A stretch of 64,000 nucleotides of DNA from Hyphomicrobiales bacterium (GTDB lineage: Bacteria; Pseudomonadota; Alphaproteobacteria; Rhizobiales; Rhizobiaceae). Numbering within the stretch: position 1 is the first letter of the stretch; each line of letters begins with the position of its first letter. The notes beneath the pieces were generated by a model. It had not been told where the DNA came from. It saw nothing but the letters and a program-made list of their open reading frames with translations, and did not search any database. Position numbers and translations under genes: made by a program. Below are positions 16,790 through 24,181 of this stretch, piece after piece. The stretch spans positions 1 through 64,000 of the forward strand of contig UCFC01000019.1 of assembly GCA_900471515.1 (NCBI GenBank), in the 5' to 3' direction.

Positions 16790-17281
16790 TCAGCCGCCGG
16801 CGTCCCGCAGCGCCGGCGATGCGCACAGGGCAGCCGCCATCGCGCGGTTCGAATAGCGCCTCTTGCCAGTGACCTCGCGCCCCAGCCATTGCGGCAGGTC
16901 CGGCTGCTCGTCTTCGCTCGCCATTTCGATCTCGGCGAGCGTCAGCCCCTCGTAGGCGCCGGCAAAGACATCCACATCCCAGCTCCTGCCGTCATGGAGA
17001 ACGCGGTAGCGGGTCTTTTCAATGACATGGCCGGCCGCATGCAGCAGCAGGTCGCGGGCCTCATCGACCGGAATCGCATACTCGAATTCCTCCCGGGCAA
17101 GGCCTGGCCTGCGGATTTTGATCGTCAGGCGCGCAGAGTGCCCGTCAATCAGGCGAACGCGTATGGAGTTCTGATCCCGGTCGCAAAGATAGGCCTGCCG
17201 GAGGACGTTCGGCGGGCCGGCGTTTGCGCGCCATCCGTCGTTGCGGACGAGGAACTTTCGCTCGATCTCCGTCGCTTTCAA
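16790..17281 (-). CDS. CYTH-domain protein (triphosphate tunnel metalloenzyme)
   Basis: 163 residues opening with the diagnostic EIERKFLV motif, followed by the alternating charged strands of the CYTH tunnel (SIRVRLIDGHSARLTIKIRR, REEFEYAIP, WDVDVFAGAYEGLTLAEIEM). Members hydrolyse inorganic triphosphate or other triphosphates or, rarely, make cAMP. This size and the EExxF-type pattern fit the bacterial triphosphatase group. Translation starts at a TTG (17281) with GAAGGAG 7 nt upstream. With PPK2 nearby, a link to polyphosphate metabolism is possible but not shown. The stop lies 4 bp from the convergent DUF2950 stop. Confidence 0.88.
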   Translation of the reverse strand: MKATEIERKFLVRNDGWRANAGPPNVLRQAYLCDRDQNSIRVRLIDGHSARLTIKIRRPGLAREEFEYAIPVDEARDLLLHAAGHVIEKTRYRVLHDGRSWDVDVFAGAYEGLTLAEIEMASEDEQPDLPQWLGREVTGKRRYSNRAMAAALCASPALRDAGG

Positions 17282-17316
17282 TTCGGTACTCCTTCGCTCA
17301 TGCCTGCGGGTGCCGG

Positions 17317-17784
17317 TCAGTCGACCGGCGGTTCCCAGGTGAGGAAGAAGCCGACATCCCCCGGCATGCCATCGGGAAAGTTGATGATCATGGCCTTGAG
17401 ACCGTAGCCTTGCGGTTTGGCGACTTCCTCAAACAGTTCGAGAAGTTCTTTTGCCTTTCCCTGCAGCGTCTTCTGCCATCCGGGCAGGTTGTTGTTGATG
17501 GCGCGTCCGCTGTCCGTGCAGAATGTCGAGGGAAAACTGTAGATCAGTGCCTCGTATTTGCCTTCTGCAGCGGCCTTCATGACCAGCCGCTTGATGACGG
17601 CCCGCTCCGTTTCTCCGATCTGTTTGCGGAAAAAATCCTCGACGAATTCGGCATGTTTCTTTGCCTCACGCGCCTTGATCTTTTCGTTGCGCTCCATTTC
17701 CAGAAGCTGGAGTTCCAGAGCTCGTTTGCGCAGATCCTCTGCGCTTGTCATGGGTTGGGGTGTGGACGTCTCAGGTGATGTCAT
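17317..17784 (-). CDS. Conserved hypothetical cytosolic protein
   Basis: 155 residues from the ATG at 17784, with GGAGGAG about 6 nt upstream. The N-terminal third is charged and likely coiled-coil (LRKRALELQLLEMERNEKIKAREAKKHAEFVEDFF, in pieces), followed by a compact mixed domain (YEALIYSFPSTFCTDSGRAINNNLPGW...GFFLTWEPPVD). I do not recognise the family. It lies 35 nt upstream of the CYTH gene on the same strand, and a perfect 19-bp palindrome (17861-17879) sits about 77 bp upstream of its start. Confidence 0.65.
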   Translation of the reverse strand: MTSPETSTPQPMTSAEDLRKRALELQLLEMERNEKIKAREAKKHAEFVEDFFRKQIGETERAVIKRLVMKAAAEGKYEALIYSFPSTFCTDSGRAINNNLPGWQKTLQGKAKELLELFEEVAKPQGYGLKAMIINFPDGMPGDVGFFLTWEPPVD

Positions 17785-17860
17785 CGCCGTCTCCTCCAGT
17801 ATGCCTGGAGATGATAGAGCGCGCGATCGCATGAAGGCAGTAAAATACACGTCCGCTTCG

Positions 17861-17879
17861 GTAGGATACGGTATCCTAC
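17861..17879. promoter_or_regulatory. Perfect 19-bp palindrome, probable operator
   Basis: GTAGGATAC-G-GTATCCTAC has 9-bp arms with no mismatch. It lies 77 bp before the minus-strand start at 17784 and about 170 bp before the plus-strand paralogue 3, so it may serve either. Its binder is unknown. Confidence 0.6.
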
Positions 17880-18047
17880 GCGAGGCGGGAACATATCGGG
17901 ACCTGTCCGGCAGACGGGAGTCCTTTCGTTCGAGTTGCCTTAATTAGCAATACCGACTGAATTGCGTTGCCGTTGCGCCCGCTCGGGTCTATCGTCCGGC
18001 CCGGTACGCTGCAGGTTGTTTGCAATCGGGACCTTTTGGGGGAGCCC

Positions 18048-19847
18048 ATGACAAACGCAGGCGTTGACAGGGCTGGTGGCGCCATCCCATCCCAGCAGGA
18101 GGTGGAGCAGCAGCTCGAGCAGATTCTGTCCAGCCCGGAGTTTCGTCTCCCCGAGCGGGCGAGACGATTCCTCGAATTCATCGTGACCGAAACGCTTGCC
18201 GGCCGGCGGGAATATCTTAAGGCCTTCACGATCGCGCAGGCGGTTTTCGGCAGAGATGCGCATTTTGATGCCCAGCAGGATCCCTGCGTTCGCATCGAGG
18301 CGGGGCGGTTGAGGAGGGAACTGGAACATTACTATCTCACCGCCGGCAGCGGCGACCGGATCGTCGTCACAGTTCCCAGAGGCGGTTATGTGCCCGTGTT
18401 CGACATCCGGCAAAATGCCGATACCGTGGAGACGGGGCCTTCGGAACAGTCCGGCCGGTCGTCCACTTCGCCGGAGGCAAGCCAGCAGGTCGATCTCACG
18501 GGCGACATGGTCGGCACGGACAGGACGAAATGGCCTCTGTCACGGCCTGGAAAATGGCTCCTTGCGGCAACCGCCGTGTTTGCCTCTGCCGTCGCCGTGG
18601 CGATATTTTACTACGCCGGGCCGTTCACTGCCGGCCACGAGACCTTGGCAACTGCCAATCGCCCGACCATCGTCGTCGAAACTTTCGACAGCGCTCCCGA
18701 GGGTGCCCTTGCATCCGACATTTCCAGGGGCATCACCGATAGTGTCATCGAAAGGCTCATCCCCTTCAAGGACGTCGTCGTGGTCGCTCGCCTGCCTCAG
18801 AGCAGGGAGGCTCAGGCCTCTTCGGAGCCGCTCTACGCCCTTCAGGGAAGCGTGCGACTGGAGGGCAACACATTGCGCTCGACGGCGAGACTCGTGCGCC
18901 GGGCAGACGGAGTGGTCATCTGGGCCAACAATTACGATGCGGATATGAAGGTTCAGGATGTCCTGAAAACGCAGGCAAGCCTCGCCGAAGATATCGCGAC
19001 GGCGGTCGCGCGCCCGTTCGGCGTCATGTTCAAGACCAATACCGCCAATATTGCCGGACGCACGGATCCCTTCTCGTGCATATTGTCCTATTACAGCTAC
19101 CGCAGCGAAATGACCGCGCAAGCGCATGCGGTGGCGCAATCCTGCCTGCAGCAGGCCGCCGAAAAGAGGCCTGGAGATTCCAATCTCGCGGCGTTTCTTT
19201 CGCTGACCTATCTGGACCAGTTCCGCTTTCCCTATCAGCTGAATTCGAAGCCGACCGCCGATACGCTGAACATTGCCAGGGAGCTCGCCGAACGCGCGGT
19301 GCGGCTTGACCCCACGAATGCGCGGGCTTTGCAGGCGCTGATGCTCGCCCATTTCTTCGCCAATGACACGACGGAGTCGTTGCGTGCCGGCGAGGCTGCC
19401 TATGCAAGCAATCCAAACGATACGGAAGTCGCGGGCGAATACGGCTTGCGCCTGTCGATGTCGGGAAACTGGGACAGGGGCTGCGAGCTGATTTCGCGAG
19501 CCGTCAGCCGGAATGCCGGCCCGCACGGATATTACGAAGTCGGCATGGCGCTCTGCGCCTTCATGCGCGGCGATGCCGAGGCGGCGGAACTATGGGCGCG
19601 CATGTCGGATCTGAACTACAATCCGATGCACCGCCTTGTCCTGCTTTCAATTCTTGGCTCTCTTGGAAAGACGGTTGACGCAAAGGAACAGATCGACTGG
19701 ATCGAAACCCGATCGCCGGCACTCGTCCCGAATATCAGGCGGGAGGTCGTCAGGCGGCTGGCGCGCACCGAGGACCAGAAGCGGTTTTTTGTCGGGCTGG
19801 AGGCCGCAGGCCTGATTGTTCCGGGTGAGGAAGCGCCCGCGGACTAG
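18048..19847 (+). CDS. Membrane protein: N-domain, TM helix, TolB-like domain, TPR repeats (paralogue 3 of 4)
   Basis: 599 residues from the ATG at 18048 (GGGGGAG 5 nt upstream). The N-domain (about 15-120) carries SPEFRLPERARRFLEFIVTETLAG, KAFTIAQAVFGRDAHFD, DPCVRIEAGRLRRELEHYYL and VTVPRGGYVPVF. A TM helix (WLLAATAVFASAVAVAIFYYA) and a TolB-like domain (TIVVETFDSAPEGALASDISRG..., TARLVRRADGVVIWANNYD) follow, then a TPR-rich tail ending RLARTEDQKRFFVGLEAAGL. It shares nearly every motif with paralogue 2 (for example YYEVGMALCAFMRGDAEAAE), so the two are recent relatives. Role unknown; likely sensing or scaffolding across the inner membrane. No cyclase or kinase domain. Confidence 0.85.
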   Translation: MTNAGVDRAGGAIPSQQEVEQQLEQILSSPEFRLPERARRFLEFIVTETLAGRREYLKAFTIAQAVFGRDAHFDAQQDPCVRIEAGRLRRELEHYYLTAGSGDRIVVTVPRGGYVPVFDIRQNADTVETGPSEQSGRSSTSPEASQQVDLTGDMVGTDRTKWPLSRPGKWLLAATAVFASAVAVAIFYYAGPFTAGHETLATANRPTIVVETFDSAPEGALASDISRGITDSVIERLIPFKDVVVVARLPQSREAQASSEPLYALQGSVRLEGNTLRSTARLVRRADGVVIWANNYDADMKVQDVLKTQASLAEDIATAVARPFGVMFKTNTANIAGRTDPFSCILSYYSYRSEMTAQAHAVAQSCLQQAAEKRPGDSNLAAFLSLTYLDQFRFPYQLNSKPTADTLNIARELAERAVRLDPTNARALQALMLAHFFANDTTESLRAGEAAYASNPNDTEVAGEYGLRLSMSGNWDRGCELISRAVSRNAGPHGYYEVGMALCAFMRGDAEAAELWARMSDLNYNPMHRLVLLSILGSLGKTVDAKEQIDWIETRSPALVPNIRREVVRRLARTEDQKRFFVGLEAAGLIVPGEEAPAD

Positions 19848-19995
19848 AATGAAAATACTGCATGGCGGTTGCTGCATACCGGCGCTCGATATCGGATCGT
19901 CCGCGCGTCTGCGGCGGAACATGATCGGTCGTCCGGGGCGGTAAGTTGCGCGCAACGCAGCCGTAAAGGCGGCAGCCCCGAGCGTAAATCCCGCA

Positions 19996-20017
19996 GCGTT
20001 TACCGTTGCGTACTTCC
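19996..20017 (+). promoter_or_regulatory. Shared operator, copy 1 (TTTAC-N6/7-KTACTT)
   Basis: GCGTTTACCGTTGCGTACTT occupies 19996-20015. It matches the copies at 22274, 25211 and 26670 in sequence and in orientation to the downstream gene, and lies 60 bp before the ATG at 20077. The two TTAC/GTAC half-sites are about one helical turn apart. Confidence 0.6.
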
Positions 20018-20076
20018 TTGAGAGGCCGTGGTCCGCATAGTCTTCGCCATTGCTTTTGTCGGGAGGCGCGGCGTCG

Positions 20077-20376
20077 ATGGGAAAACGGGGCAGGGCCGAC
20101 AGCGGCGGCGCCGATGCCGCGCAGCTCGGTCTATGGAGACTCATGCTGAAACTTCCGGCGCTGCGCGGGCGTCTGCAGATTGCCGCGTCCCGGTCCTCCG
20201 CGCTGAACGACCTCCTGGAAGCATACGAAGAGGCGAGCTTCGCGCTTGAGCGCTTCATGAAACGCGGCGATCCGCAATCGAGAACGTTGGCGGACGAATA
20301 CACTGCGCTTTGTGCAGAAATCGAGAGCGATATCATTCGTCACCTTCTCGACACGACTTCGCCTTTGACGGATTGA
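20077..20376 (+). CDS. Small helical protein, paralogue C
   Basis: 99 residues from the ATG at 20077, with GGGAGG about 11 nt upstream. Charged and helical, with the core LMLKLPALRGRLQIAASRSSALNDLLEAYEEASFALERF...EYTALCAEIESDIIRHLL, clearly related to the protein at 9612-9848 (which also has LMLRLP). It lies between paralogues 3 and 4 of the TolB/TPR family and behind one copy of the shared TTTAC...TACTT operator. Function unknown. Confidence 0.65.
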   Translation: MGKRGRADSGGADAAQLGLWRLMLKLPALRGRLQIAASRSSALNDLLEAYEEASFALERFMKRGDPQSRTLADEYTALCAEIESDIIRHLLDTTSPLTD

Positions 20377-20464
20377 GGCCGAGCCGTGCGGCCATCGACC
20401 CGTATCGGTTTTGTCGGCGGCTCGTGTTGCAACTTTTCGTTTTTTAGGCAATAAGCTTACCTTG

Positions 20465-20494
20465 CTACTTTAGTTGAATCTACTTTAGCTAAAT
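20465..20494 (+). repeat. Tandem 15-bp direct repeat upstream of paralogue 4
   Basis: CTACTTTAGTTGAAT (20465-20479) is followed at once by CTACTTTAGCTAAAT (20480-20494); 13 of 15 positions agree. The array ends 19 bp before the ATG at 20514, where bound protein would affect initiation. The 15-bp period is about 1.5 helical turns. Confidence 0.65.
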
Positions 20495-20513
20495 CAAAGC
20501 GTGCGAGGCGGCC

Positions 20514-22241
20514 ATGGGTGCTGAGATACACGACTTGAGGGACTGCGAAGTATCGACGGCGGTGGCGAGGGAGGAACTAGAGCGACTTCTTGACGATCCA
20601 AGATTCAGGGTGACTGCAAGGCAGCGCGACATCCTGAAATATCTGGCCGAACGCCGTTTCGATGGATACGACGGCAACGTCAAGGCCTATGCTATTGCAC
20701 TCGACGTGCTTGGAAGACCGAGTGGGTTCGACGCTGCAAACGATCCGATCGTCCGCATCGAGATAAGCCGGCTGCGCAGCGGTCTGCACGCTTACTACGA
20801 GGCATTCGGCACCGACCGCGAAATTTCGATCCACATTCCCAAGGGAATGTATATAGCGCTTTTCCCGAAGAATCCGCCGCCGCTCGAGCCCGACGATGCC
20901 GGGGAGGACGAAGTCTTGGCCGGCGATGCCGGATCGGACGTCTGCAATGCGGAAGGGCCGCCGAAAGAGGACCGCGTGCTGACCGGCAGCCGGCCCCGGT
21001 GGAAGCCGGCACTTGCGGTTGCAATCGGCGCTTGCCTGCTTGCAGGCGGTGGGCTTGCTGTCTTTCCCGCGTCGCCCGTTCTCACGGTTCGCCCGACGGT
21101 CTACGTCTCCATGGAGGGCATGGATGCCGGGATGAGAGGAGAGGCAAGCGTCACGCGCGATATGCTGCTCGCAGCCTTTACGCAATTTCAGACGCTGACG
21201 GTCGCGAAGGCCACTCCCGGTCTTGCCGACAAGGCGGCTTCGTCGTCACGGAGCTACGATCTAGACATCAAATATTACGGGGACGGGGACGATCGCAGCA
21301 TCTGGTGGCAGCTCGTCGACAAAGGTTCTGGAAATCTCCTGAGGGCCGGTGTCGAGCGGTTCGATATCAGCGGCAGCAGCCATGCCGCGGTCAGGGAAGA
21401 AATCACCGATCGGCTTGCAAGGCGGCTTGCCTCCGGCCGCGGTGCCATCAACATGGTCGAGATGCAGGCCGGCAACGACAGCGATATCGGCAATGCCTGC
21501 GTCATCAGGATGGAATACGCGCTGGACGAAGCCGACCCGGATATCGCCAGGAAATTTCAGCATTGTCTCGGAAAGACGCTTGCCGCAGCGCCTGACGATC
21601 CCGATGCGCTCGCGCTCATGTCGCAGGGCCTGTTGGCCGCGGACATGCCGGATCCGACCGCCACGGCGAAAGCTTTGGAAACCGCAAAGAGGGCGGTTTC
21701 TCTCGCGCCGCTGTCTGATCGGGCGCAGATCGCCTTGATGAATGCGCAATTTGCCGATGGCAGGTCGGAAGCGGCAATCCAGACCGGAAATCGGGCGATT
21801 GCGCTCAACCCCCACAATCCCGAGACGGCGGCAAACCTGGCGATCATCCTCTATTCTGCGGGTTATCGGGAGGCCGGTGTGGCAATGGCCCAGGATGCCG
21901 GCCGATCGGTCGATACGGTCCCACGCAATGCGATGCTGGTTCTCGCGCTCGAGGCCTATCGGACCGGTGATTATTCCGAGGCTTCCCTGCTTGTCGAGCA
22001 GGTCAGTTCGGGCGATTTCCTGACGGGCGCGATCCGTGCCGCGGCTTTGGGACAGCTCGGATCGGAGGGCGCTGGATCTCGTCTTGCCGAAATTGCGACA
22101 GGTGTCCCTGACTTCGGCAGAACCTTCGAGCAGCGGATGGCGCAGGCACGGCTGGACCCCCAGCTCGCGACGGATATCAAGTTGGGGCTGGTCAAGGCCG
22201 GGGCCGATTTCAAGGTCGCCGCCGCTGGGCCTCGGTCGTAA
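20514..22241 (+). CDS. Membrane protein: N-domain, TM helix, divergent sensor domain, TPR repeats (paralogue 4 of 4)
   Basis: 575 residues. The N-domain (about 15-120) is the most diverged copy: DPRFRVTARQRDILKYLAERRFDG, KAYAIALDVLGRPSGFD, NDPIVRIEISRLRSGLHAYYEAFG, IHIPKGMYIALF. A TM helix (ALAVAIGACLLAGGGLAVF) follows, then a periplasmic region that has lost most of the TolB-like landmarks, and helical repeats rich in Ala/Leu (AKALETAKRAVSLAPLSDRAQIALMNAQFADG, ETAANLAIILYSAGYREAG). The start codon is the ATG at 20514. Expression is probably controlled through the tandem 15-bp repeat just upstream. No enzymatic domain recognised. Confidence 0.8.
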   Translation: MGAEIHDLRDCEVSTAVAREELERLLDDPRFRVTARQRDILKYLAERRFDGYDGNVKAYAIALDVLGRPSGFDAANDPIVRIEISRLRSGLHAYYEAFGTDREISIHIPKGMYIALFPKNPPPLEPDDAGEDEVLAGDAGSDVCNAEGPPKEDRVLTGSRPRWKPALAVAIGACLLAGGGLAVFPASPVLTVRPTVYVSMEGMDAGMRGEASVTRDMLLAAFTQFQTLTVAKATPGLADKAASSSRSYDLDIKYYGDGDDRSIWWQLVDKGSGNLLRAGVERFDISGSSHAAVREEITDRLARRLASGRGAINMVEMQAGNDSDIGNACVIRMEYALDEADPDIARKFQHCLGKTLAAAPDDPDALALMSQGLLAADMPDPTATAKALETAKRAVSLAPLSDRAQIALMNAQFADGRSEAAIQTGNRAIALNPHNPETAANLAIILYSAGYREAGVAMAQDAGRSVDTVPRNAMLVLALEAYRTGDYSEASLLVEQVSSGDFLTGAIRAAALGQLGSEGAGSRLAEIATGVPDFGRTFEQRMAQARLDPQLATDIKLGLVKAGADFKVAAAGPRS

Positions 22242-22273
22242 ATGAAGCAGTGCTTACGGAAGCGTTTACGTTG

Positions 22274-22295
22274 ACGTTTACGGTAACTTACTTCG
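22274..22295 (+). promoter_or_regulatory. Shared operator, copy 2
   Basis: ACGTTTACGGTAACTTACTT lies at 22274-22293, 70 bp before the ATG of the outer-membrane protein and in the same orientation to the gene as the other copies. A CCTATT that could be part of the -10 region lies about 27 nt downstream. Confidence 0.6.
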
Positions 22296-22364
22296 TTTGA
22301 CGCGGCAGATGTGTCCTATTGGGACGGGGGATGCCAATTTCGTGGGTCAGCAGAGGGATTTTTG

Positions 22365-23147
22365 ATGCGAAGCACCGTGCTGTTGTTGTCCGCGGCCATT
22401 CTGGCCGTGCCAGTCATGTCTCATGCCGCCGATATCGCTCCTGTTCTGGCGCCTCAGCCGCAGCCGGCCGATCCCGATAAGTGGACCTTTTCGCTGTCGC
22501 CCTATTTCTGGGCCGCCGGAATCACCGGCGACGCCGGCGTTTTCGGCCTTCCGGAGGTTCATGTCGACGAGAGTTTCGGCGACATTCTCTCGGATCTCGA
22601 TTTTGCCTTCATGGCAGCGGGGGACGCACGCTACGACCGCTTCAGCATCGTGACCGATATCACCTATGTCCGGGTGACGACCGATTCCGCCACGCCGCGT
22701 GGCCTATTGGCCAACGAGGTCGACCTGAAGCAGGAAACCTTCGCGGCGATGATCGGCGCGGGTTACGCCGTGATCGACGAACCCCAGGGCCGTCTTGATG
22801 TCATCGGCGGCGTCAAGATCTGGTATACGGAAACGACGATTTCCTTTGCCGGAGGACCGCTGGATGGCGTGTCGGGCAAAGACGATGCCACTTGGGTCGA
22901 TGCCATGGCGGGTCTCAGGGGGATGTACTCGATTACACCCTCGGTCTATCTGACCGGGTGGGGTCTGATCGGTGCTGGCGGTGCCGATCTCGACTGGGAC
23001 GTGATGGGGGGTATCGGCTACAAATGGAACGACGCCATTTCCGCTGTTGCCGGCTATCGCGCTCTCGGCGTGAACTACAGCGACGATACGCTGACCAACG
23101 ATATCGTCGAGCACGGACCGATCCTGGGCGTGGTCTTCCACTTCTAA
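22365..23147 (+). CDS. Outer-membrane beta-barrel protein
   Basis: 260 residues from the ATG at 22365, with a signal peptide (STVLLLSAAILAVPVMSHAADIAP, cleavage after SHA). The mature part alternates hydrophobic and polar residues with barrel-like strands (KWTFSLSPYFWAAGITGD, FSIVTDITYVRVTTDS, TWVDAMAGLRGMYSITPSVYLTGWGLIG, AISAVAGYRALGVNYS) and ends in GVVFHF, whose terminal Phe is the usual outer-membrane targeting residue. A role as porin-like or structural surface protein is likely; no specific ligand can be read. It stands alone behind the shared TTTAC...TACTT operator. The convergent HAD gene ends 20 bp downstream. Confidence 0.8.
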   Translation: MRSTVLLLSAAILAVPVMSHAADIAPVLAPQPQPADPDKWTFSLSPYFWAAGITGDAGVFGLPEVHVDESFGDILSDLDFAFMAAGDARYDRFSIVTDITYVRVTTDSATPRGLLANEVDLKQETFAAMIGAGYAVIDEPQGRLDVIGGVKIWYTETTISFAGGPLDGVSGKDDATWVDAMAGLRGMYSITPSVYLTGWGLIGAGGADLDWDVMGGIGYKWNDAISAVAGYRALGVNYSDDTLTNDIVEHGPILGVVFHF

Positions 23148-23167
23148 AGCGATAACCGGCAGCGAAG

Positions 23168-24181
23168 CTACTGAAAGGCGAAAATCGTCTTCCAGTCGCG
23201 CTTCATGTCGACTACCAGCCAGTTCCGCCGTTCGGCCTCGTCCAATGCCTTGTCCAGTTTTCCGAAGGCCGACTCCCGGTCATAGGCATATTCACGATCG
23301 GCGTCCGTATGGTGCACCAGCATGGCGAAGCTCGGACCTTCGCCTGCCGTCGTCCAGCGCATCATCTCGTAATCGCCGTCGGAATTGCCGGCGACGAAGA
23401 TCGGCCGCGCGCCGACGAACTTGTTGATGCCCACGGGCTTGCCGGGACCGTCGTCGATGAAATCGATCTTCGGCAGGCGTTTGAGAACCGGGACGTCGCT
23501 GACCAGATCATATTGCGTTGCGATGGTGCTGCCGACCACCTGTTCGGGCGGGATACCGTAGATCCGCTCCGTCACCGGCCGCATGAATTCCACCCCGCCG
23601 CCCGAAACGATGTAAGTGCTGAAGCCATTGGCCCTGAGATAATCGAGCAGTTCGCGCATCGGCACGTAGGTCATTTCGGTATAGGGCTTTCCCGTCCTGG
23701 GGTGTCTTGCGGTCGCAAACCAGTCCGAGACGGTCTTGCTGAATTCTTCGGTGGTCATGCCGGCGTGTGTCGCCATCACGAGGTCGACGATGCCCTTTTC
23801 CCCGCCGCGCGCGATGCCCTTCATGTCGCCGGCAAGAACACTCTTGAAAGGCTCCTTTGTTTTCCATTCGGGATGTCGGGGCGCCAGCGCCTTGACCCGG
23901 TCGAGCACAAAGCCGAGCTGGGTGTAATAGGGCTGCTCGGACCAGAGCGTGCCGTCATTGTCGAAGACGGCAATACGGTCAGAGGGGGCAACGTAGCCGT
24001 TGCCGCCCTCCGTGACGGTCGCCTTGACGAAATCCATGATACGGGCCTTGGCCGGCGTGTCGTTCCAGGAAGGCAGCGGTTCCTGCGCGAAGACGGGGTT
24101 CCATGCCGCCGCGATCAGCAGGATGAGGGCGACGGCAACGGAGGCAAGACTGACGTCAATGGCTTGCGTGGACCTTCGCAT
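23168..24181 (-). CDS. HAD-superfamily phosphatase, membrane-anchored or exported
   Basis: 337 residues from the ATG at 24181 (AAAGGAGG 6 nt upstream). An N-terminal hydrophobic segment (SLASVAVALILLIAAAWNPVFA) acts as signal peptide or anchor, so catalysis is periplasmic. HAD motif I is AVFDNDGTLWSE with nucleophile D74 and acid/base D76; motif II is STYIVSGGGVEF, and motif IV lies in IDFIDDGPGKPVGI and AGNSDGDYEMMRW. It resembles the phosphoserine-phosphatase-like HAD group. The first 26 nt overlap the formylglycine-generating enzyme gene, so the two are translated together and probably act on a common exported target. Confidence 0.88.
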   Translation of the reverse strand: MRRSTQAIDVSLASVAVALILLIAAAWNPVFAQEPLPSWNDTPAKARIMDFVKATVTEGGNGYVAPSDRIAVFDNDGTLWSEQPYYTQLGFVLDRVKALAPRHPEWKTKEPFKSVLAGDMKGIARGGEKGIVDLVMATHAGMTTEEFSKTVSDWFATARHPRTGKPYTEMTYVPMRELLDYLRANGFSTYIVSGGGVEFMRPVTERIYGIPPEQVVGSTIATQYDLVSDVPVLKRLPKIDFIDDGPGKPVGINKFVGARPIFVAGNSDGDYEMMRWTTAGEGPSFAMLVHHTDADREYAYDRESAFGKLDKALDEAERRNWLVVDMKRDWKTIFAFQ

